Position numbers and translations under genes: made by a program. A model generated the notes under the pieces. The model was given only the letters and a program-made list of their open reading frames with translations. It did no database searches and was not told the DNA's origin. Shown piece after piece: positions 11,380 through 15,848 of a stretch of 15,848 bases of DNA. The stretch is from assembly GCA_964617995.1 (NCBI GenBank), contig CAZTXD010000082.1:1-15848 (forward strand), in the 5' to 3' direction. How positions within the stretch are numbered: position 1 is the stretch's first letter; each line of letters starts with the position of its first letter. The DNA comes from CAZTXD01 sp964617995 (GTDB lineage Bacteria; Actinomycetota; Acidimicrobiia; Spongiisociales; ZC4RG35).

Positions 11380-13137
11380 CTATCGCATGGCGAGAGCAAA
11401 GCCCTCCCGCTCGGGAGTCGGCAGGGAAGGGACGTGGGGAAGGCTGAGGCGGAACTCCGTCCTGCCGCTGCGACGCTGATACTCCAGGGTCCCTCCCATC
11501 AACCGGGCCAGGTTCCGCGACACCGACAGGCCCACCCCCACCGAGCCGGGAGCAACCAGCCGACTGCGCTCGTACGGCTGGAAGATCCGATCGATATCGG
11601 CCTCCGGCACCCCTTCTCCGTCATCGATGACCGCCAGGAGCACATCCTCGGGCCTTTCGATGACCGACAGGGACACCTCCCGTCCTCCGTAGCGGATCGC
11701 ATTGGTGACCAGGTTGCGGATGATCTGTCGGCAACGCAGGGGATCGGCCAGGGCCTTTCCCTCCCAGCCTTCCACTGTGATCGTCGAGGCCCCCGCCACG
11801 GAGTCGACGATGCTCCGCGCCTCCTCGAGGAGGGCCACCTCGGTGGAGCGGATCGTGAGCCTCCCAGAGTCGACCCGGGCAGCCACCAGGAGATCCTCCA
11901 CCAGGTGGGCGAGCTCCCGGCTCTGATCGGCCACCACCCCGGCGAGCTCGGCCATGGTCTGGGCGTCGAACTCGTCGGCGGAGACCGCCATCTCCTCGGC
12001 CAGGCCGACCACACCGGTCAGGGGTGTTCGTAGCTCGTGGGAGACCGAGGCGATCAGATCGTCTTTGGAGCGGATCGCCTCCTCCAGGCGCCGACGGTCG
12101 TCTCCCCGTTTCCAGTAGGCGGCGACCATGCTGGCGGCTTGCATCATCATGTCGATCTCGACGGCCGTCCATCGACGGGAAGAGCGGAACTGGGCCAGGG
12201 CCAGACAGCCTCTCCATGTCCCTTCCACCATGATCGGCACCGAGAGCTCGGCCTCGATTCCATCCCTCTCGTAGAGGCTCCGCTCCGCATCATCTTCCAG
12301 TTCGTCCCGACTGACCGCACACACCTGCCCCGCCTGATGGGCGGCCAGGAACGTGGGCAGGTCGGCATAGCTGCCACTCATCCACTCGGCCCGCTCCGGC
12401 ACAGGCCCCGTGGAGGCTTCGGCCACGATCTCGAACCCGGGCACTTTTTCTTCGTAGACGGTTCTGTCGATGCTGGCGTAGTCGGCGGCGGTGGCCGCGA
12501 GCAGCGCCGCCAAGGCCTCGTTGAGGGCCGAATCGGAGTCGTCCTCGAGAAGGACATGAGAGCAGCGGGCAAGGGCCCGGTGGTAACCCACCATCTGGTC
12601 CTGGGAGTCGGCGGCGGCGGTGGCCGCATCGAGGAGGCGCCTCACCACGTGATGGAGAATCGCCACCGTGGCCGCCGCCACGATCGTCCAGTCGAGGACG
12701 TGATCGAGCGGTCGCCCGTCCAGCACTCCGAAGGCGAATGCCCACAGCGCCGGCACCGCCCAGATCGCCACCCGAATGACCCGGGACCGCCCGGTGACCA
12801 CCGAGCTGAGGATGCCCACCCCCAAGAGGATGCCGTAGGCGGTGTACTCGTCGTACCACCTGAAGTCGGGATCCCAGATGGGCACGACGAGGGACCCGGT
12901 CGCCGTCACCAATGCCGCGAAGGCGAGGAGCGGGAAGAGTTGCGGCTCTGCCCTCCGCAGCTGTATGTATGCCCAGGCGGCAACCCCCAGCGCCCACAGG
13001 ATCCGCGGTGGTGAGAAATCGGTTACACCCAACACGAACCCCACCACGAAGTCGATCACCGCCAGGGAGACCGCGGCCAGGACCACGGTTATCGCCAGGG
13101 CGCGATTCATCTCCAGTTGGAAACGGGGCGAGATCAC
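11380..13137 (-). CDS. membrane sensor histidine kinase with GAF domain
   Basis: The 585-residue protein has about six transmembrane helices in its first 165 residues, a GAF-like domain (about 190-340), a dimerisation domain with the phospho-acceptor H-box S-V-S-H367-E-L-R-T-P-L, and an HATPase domain: N-box RNLVTN479AIRYGG, G1 DDGEGVP (505-511), F-box IFQPYERS and G2 G-S-V-G-V-G-L-S. It should autophosphorylate on His367 and pass the phosphate to a response regulator. No response regulator gene lies next to it, so it is an orphan here. The GTG at 13137 has no good Shine-Dalgarno site; an ATG at 13110 has GGAG abutting it. Either start keeps the first helix. It is divergent from the lipoprotein gene. 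The input signal is not evident. Confidence 0.88.
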   Translation of the reverse strand: MISPRFQLEMNRALAITVVLAAVSLAVIDFVVGFVLGVTDFSPPRILWALGVAAWAYIQLRRAEPQLFPLLAFAALVTATGSLVVPIWDPDFRWYDEYTAYGILLGVGILSSVVTGRSRVIRVAIWAVPALWAFAFGVLDGRPLDHVLDWTIVAAATVAILHHVVRRLLDAATAAADSQDQMVGYHRALARCSHVLLEDDSDSALNEALAALLAATAADYASIDRTVYEEKVPGFEIVAEASTGPVPERAEWMSGSYADLPTFLAAHQAGQVCAVSRDELEDDAERSLYERDGIEAELSVPIMVEGTWRGCLALAQFRSSRRWTAVEIDMMMQAASMVAAYWKRGDDRRRLEEAIRSKDDLIASVSHELRTPLTGVVGLAEEMAVSADEFDAQTMAELAGVVADQSRELAHLVEDLLVAARVDSGRLTIRSTEVALLEEARSIVDSVAGASTITVEGWEGKALADPLRCRQIIRNLVTNAIRYGGREVSLSVIERPEDVLLAVIDDGEGVPEADIDRIFQPYERSRLVAPGSVGVGLSVSRNLARLMGGTLEYQRRSGRTEFRLSLPHVPSLPTPEREGFALAMR

Positions 13138-13311
13138 GGATCAGCTATCGGCCAAAGAGGCCTCCGGCTTTACCGGCTCCCGGCCCTCCGGGATTCCAGG
13201 TGAGGTCACTCGCGTCATCTATGGTTCAGGTTCGGCCGCGACTGCCGATGTTGTGGCACCGGTGGAGCCTCAGTGCTCCTCCTGACCGTCCGTCGATGAT
13301 TGGTTGTTGAC

Positions 13312-14106
13312 GTGCCTTCCCAGAAGAATTCCCCCCTCCTGTCCCGGCCGATTCCCCGCCTCGTGACGTTGGTCGTGGCGGCGATGCTGCTCTCGTCGTG
13401 CACCATGCGCGCTGTCGTCGGGGTGAGCGTGGACCCCGACGGGTCGGGAACGTTCGAGATAACCGTGGCGTTCGACGAGGAACTCCGGACCTTCCTCGAG
13501 GAGGAGTCTCCCGAGCCGATCGATTGGTCCGACCCGGCGTCGTTCGAGGGCACCGACTCCCCCGCCGACCTGCTCGACGAGCTTCCGGAGGGCGCCACGA
13601 TCGCCCCCTACTCGGAGGACGACTTCGAGGGGTTCACCGTGACGGCGGAGTTCGGGTCGCTCGAGGAGCTGGCACAGATCCTGGAGGAGGCCTCGGATGG
13701 GGACGAGGAGTCGTTCCCGTTTTCGATCACCACCGACGGCGAGCGTTTCGAATTGAGCACCCACGGCGACCTCTTCGGTGACGCTGCATCCTCATCGGAC
13801 GAGACCGACTTCTTCCCGACATCCATGCTGGCGGACCTGTTCGACTTCCAGCTTCGTGTCGAACTCCCCGGAGAGATCATCTCCACCAACGCCGACGAGA
13901 CCACCGACGACGGGTTGATGATCTGGCGCCTCGACGTCACCGATGAGGAGCAGGTACGGCCGGAAGCCGTCTCCGAGGTCGGCTCGTCGTCGCCGTTGGT
14001 CATCATCGCACTGGCGGTGGTCCTGCTGGCGGCCCTGGTGACCGGGATCCTGCTCATGCGTCGCCGGCCTGGCGCCGCTCCCGACCCGGATCCCGAGGCC
14101 CTCTGA
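13312..14106 (+). CDS. LppM-like lipoprotein with C-terminal membrane anchor
   Basis: The 264-residue protein begins with a lipoprotein signal peptide (hydrophobic run ending M-L-L-S-S-C30), followed by TMRAVVGVSVDPDGSGTFEITVAFDEEL, the characteristic start of the LppM domain of actinobacteria. A long, very acidic extracytoplasmic part follows, then a C-terminal transmembrane helix (PLVIIALAVVLLAALVTGILL) and an RRRPG cytoplasmic tail. In mycobacteria LppM is a surface lipoprotein implicated in host interaction; that role should not be carried over to this organism. GTG at 13312 is chosen, with TTG at 13300 also possible; neither has a clear Shine-Dalgarno site. It is divergent from the histidine kinase gene with 174 bp between starts, in which I see no firm promoter. 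Confidence 0.82.
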   Translation: MPSQKNSPLLSRPIPRLVTLVVAAMLLSSCTMRAVVGVSVDPDGSGTFEITVAFDEELRTFLEEESPEPIDWSDPASFEGTDSPADLLDELPEGATIAPYSEDDFEGFTVTAEFGSLEELAQILEEASDGDEESFPFSITTDGERFELSTHGDLFGDAASSSDETDFFPTSMLADLFDFQLRVELPGEIISTNADETTDDGLMIWRLDVTDEEQVRPEAVSEVGSSSPLVIIALAVVLLAALVTGILLMRRRPGAAPDPDPEAL

Positions 14107-14270
14107 ATGGGGACATGGCCCCGCCCCAGGGGCGAAGGTGATCACCTGTCGAGGAGATGCTCGATGCGTCTGAGGCCTGTCGCTGGAGCTCGAAGGCGCC
14201 CAAGTCATGCGGATACACGAGGCGGATGAGAGGTCCCGGCGAAGGCACGGCTTCCTCTGAGTTTGTTCGA

Positions 14271-15149
14271 TCAGCCGGTGATGAGGCTCCTGATCTCGGC
14301 GGCTCGCTCCACCGACTCGGGCGTGATCGGGTCGAGGATGAGCTGGACGTGAGAGACGCCGGCCGCGTTGATCCGCTCCAGCTGTCCCGCCATGTGCCCG
14401 GCATCCCCGCGGATGGGGTTTCCGTCGCTGCGCCGGCTGTCGGCCTCATCGAACTTCAGCAGCACCGCCACCGTCCGTTCCAGTGATTCGGGTTCGCGAC
14501 CGGCTTCTTCACAGGCCCGGTCGATGCGTTCGAGTAGCGGTGGCAGGAGGTCAGGGTCGTTGTGGAAGTCGTCGTACCAGGTGTTCCACAGGTCGACGTG
14601 GGGAAGAGCGATCGAGAGCATGCGCGGTCCGTTGGATCCGATCATCAGCGGCGGCCCTCCCGGCCGCGGCTTCGGAAGCAGCTCGGCCCCCTCCAGCCGG
14701 TAGAACTCCCCGGCGTGATCGAACCTCTCCCCCGACAGCAGCCGGCGCAGGATCTCGAATTGCTCCGCGAATCTCGCCACCCTTCTCTCCATCGGAAGGC
14801 CGAACGCACGGAACTCGACTTCGTTCCACCCGGCGCCGACTCCGAGGACGAGACGCCCGCCGCTGATCTCGTCGACGGTGGCGGCGAGCTTGGCGACAAC
14901 GGCCGGGTTGTGGAACGGCAAGGCCGCTACCAGCGGCCCCAGCTCGACCCGCTCGGTGACCGCCGCCACCGCCGCCAGGGTGGTCCACGCCTCCCAGGGG
15001 CCCACCCGCCCGGCCTCGTCGTCGTAGAGGAGATGATCGCCAACCCACACCGAGTCGAACCCGGCCGCTTCGATCAGACGTGCCATCGCATACAGCTCGT
15101 CCCAGCGGACCAGCCGCTCCACCTCGGGTAGCTGCACACCCACCTTCAT
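14271..15149 (-). CDS. LLM-class (luciferase-like) F420-dependent oxidoreductase
   Basis: The 292-residue protein is a TIM-barrel luciferase-like monooxygenase-family enzyme of the actinobacterial F420 type. Seen are MKVGVQLPEVERLVRWDEL, GFDSVWVGDHLLY, the ELGPLVAALPFHNPAVVAKLAATVDEISGGRLVLGVGAGWNEVEF signature region and PLMIGSNGPRMLSIA, the usual cofactor-binding loop. Substrate is not determined. These enzymes use F420 or FMN; F420 is the more common cofactor in this subgroup, and that is inference from the family. The ATG at 15149 gives the standard N-terminus, with GAGAG a few bases upstream; the longer open frame 5' of it covers the divergent nitroreductase and is a shadow. It may be functionally linked to that neighbour, as both use flavin-type cofactors. 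Confidence 0.87.
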   Translation of the reverse strand: MKVGVQLPEVERLVRWDELYAMARLIEAAGFDSVWVGDHLLYDDEAGRVGPWEAWTTLAAVAAVTERVELGPLVAALPFHNPAVVAKLAATVDEISGGRLVLGVGAGWNEVEFRAFGLPMERRVARFAEQFEILRRLLSGERFDHAGEFYRLEGAELLPKPRPGGPPLMIGSNGPRMLSIALPHVDLWNTWYDDFHNDPDLLPPLLERIDRACEEAGREPESLERTVAVLLKFDEADSRRSDGNPIRGDAGHMAGQLERINAAGVSHVQLILDPITPESVERAAEIRSLITG

Positions 15150-15259
15150 GCGTTCTCTCGTCAAGGGCGCCACGACTGTACGTGGTCGCCGCCACGAGTC
15201 CCACATCTGACGGTGCTCACGACGCCCTGTCTCGCGACCGCCGGTCCCGGAAGCAGCCT

Positions 15260-15282
15260 CGGGCCAACTCGCCGTTGGCTCG
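15260..15282. promoter_or_regulatory. hairpin upstream of the nitroreductase gene
   Basis: GCCAAC (15263-15268) pairs with GTTGGC (15274-15279) around TCGCC; three more pairs, one a G-T wobble, extend the stem to nine. It lies 45 nt before the nitroreductase ATG, in the divergent promoter region, and could be an operator or a leader hairpin. Confidence 0.35.
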
Positions 15283-15326
15283 GCGACTGTGGCAATGTTG
15301 ATCATCCACGATCCGGAGTGACACCG

Positions 15327-15842
15327 ATGGAGACCTGGGATGCCATCCGATCCCGTCAGAACGTCCGCCGGTACAACGGTCGGCCGATCCCCGACGAGGC
15401 GCTCAACCAGGTACTCGAGGCCGCCCGGCGCACACCGTCTTCGAGCAACCAGCAACGGTGGGACTTCGTAGTGGTGACCGACCGGGCCACCCTCGAAGAG
15501 CTCTCCGAGGTGTGGCGGGGTGCCGGCCATGTGGCGCGGTCGGCGGCCACCATCGCCCTGGTCGCTCCCGACGAGACCGACCCGGACACCCGGGAGTCGA
15601 TCCAGTACGACCTCGGTCAGGTCACCACCAGCATCATGCTGGCGGCGGCCGACCTGGGCATCGGCACCGGCCACGCCGCCGTCCGGGACCAGGACCTCGC
15701 CAGGGAGATCCTCGATCTACCTCACGACCGCTTCTGTGCCTGGCTGATCGCCCTCGGCTTTCCGGCCGAGGGGCCGCTGCAGCCGATCCGGAACCTGGAT
15801 CGGCGCCCTTTCGACGACGTGGTCCACCGGGAAAAGTGGTGA
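15327..15842 (+). CDS. nitroreductase family protein
   Basis: The 171-residue protein belongs to the FMN-dependent nitroreductase superfamily. Visible signatures are DAIRSRQNVRRYNGRPIPDEAL at the N-terminus (the FMN-phosphate-binding R-S-R type motif), EAARRTPSSSNQQRWDFVVV (FMN contacts around Ser38-Gln43), DLGQVTTSIMLAAADLGIGTGHAA (the core dimer helix), and ALGFPAEGPLQPIRNLDRRPFDDVVHREKW at the C-terminus, the usual G-x-P-...-RRP-x-x-E/D-hW ending. GGAGTG at 15315-15320 lies 6 nt before the ATG at 15327, which fixes the start. It is divergent from the LLM-class oxidoreductase with 177 bp between starts. The substrate is unknown; such enzymes reduce nitro-aromatics, quinones or other electrophiles. 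Confidence 0.9.
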   Translation: METWDAIRSRQNVRRYNGRPIPDEALNQVLEAARRTPSSSNQQRWDFVVVTDRATLEELSEVWRGAGHVARSAATIALVAPDETDPDTRESIQYDLGQVTTSIMLAAADLGIGTGHAAVRDQDLAREILDLPHDRFCAWLIALGFPAEGPLQPIRNLDRRPFDDVVHREKW

Positions 15843-15848
15843 GGCCTG

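Noticed and set aside
10096..12033. A 645-codon open frame on the plus strand running through the gap
   Set aside because: It is opposite the PRC-barrel, membrane protein and histidine kinase genes, has no recognisable domain and depends on reading through undetermined bases.
14107..14270. A possible RNA gene or riboswitch in the 164-bp space after the lipoprotein gene
   Set aside because: I found only a weak GCCCC/GGGGC hairpin and no tRNA, conserved riboswitch core or credible ORF.

Overview
This is a high-G+C chromosomal window that looks like an uncultured actinobacterium, possibly of the Acidimicrobiia. The evidence is an LppM-type lipoprotein, a luciferase-like F420-family oxidoreductase, a LigA-named actinobacterial membrane protein, a group-3 (SigB/SigF-like) sigma factor with its partner-switching regulators, and purine-ending Shine-Dalgarno sites with frequent GTG starts. 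The lineage is inferred from gene content only. One assembly gap of 100 N (10578-10677) lies inside a coding repeat. I see no rRNA, tRNA, CRISPR array, transposase or phage gene, so this reads as a normal chromosomal segment.

Layout. 2-694 (+): end of a BNR/beta-propeller protein. 678-2526 (-): a Crp/Fnr-type regulator followed by a sulfite-oxidase-like molybdopterin enzyme. 2621-3878 (+): a secreted VanY-type carboxypeptidase and two very small envelope proteins. 3910-7539: a complete partner-switching module, made of a membrane SpoIIE-type phosphatase (-) diverging from an operon of anti-sigma kinase, STAS antagonist and sigma factor (+). 7770-8258 (+): a Dps ferritin. 8346-9685 (-): a LigA-like membrane protein and exonuclease III. 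9759-10052 (+): a UBP-type zinc finger protein. 10059-13137 (-): a histidine kinase, then a four-helix membrane protein coupled to a PRC-barrel protein. 13312-14106 (+): an LppM-like lipoprotein. 14271-15149 (-) and 15327-15842 (+): a divergent flavin/F420 oxidoreductase and nitroreductase pair.

The most interesting part is the stress-sigma locus. The sigma factor carries an extra N-terminal domain of about 110 residues that aligns by eye with the neighbouring anti-sigma kinase but has lost its ATP-binding residues: the N-box Asn is Pro50 and the glycine box is gone. It therefore looks like a sigma factor fused to a dead copy of its own inhibitor's fold. The same window holds three exact GTTTGG-N(13-14)-GGGTAG pairs and a fourth one-mismatch copy, the kind of promoter known for SigB/SigF sigma factors. 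They sit before dps, before the membrane/PRC-barrel pair and before the small envelope proteins, and one points antisense into the sigma gene. The inferred circuit is: membrane phosphatase senses a signal, dephosphorylates the STAS protein, the STAS protein draws off the kinase, the sigma factor is freed, and local stress genes are expressed.

Other points of note are a perfect 48-bp nested palindrome acting as a likely two-way terminator after dps, a 24-bp coding repeat that explains the assembly gap, and a VanY enzyme with Glu in place of the third zinc-binding His.
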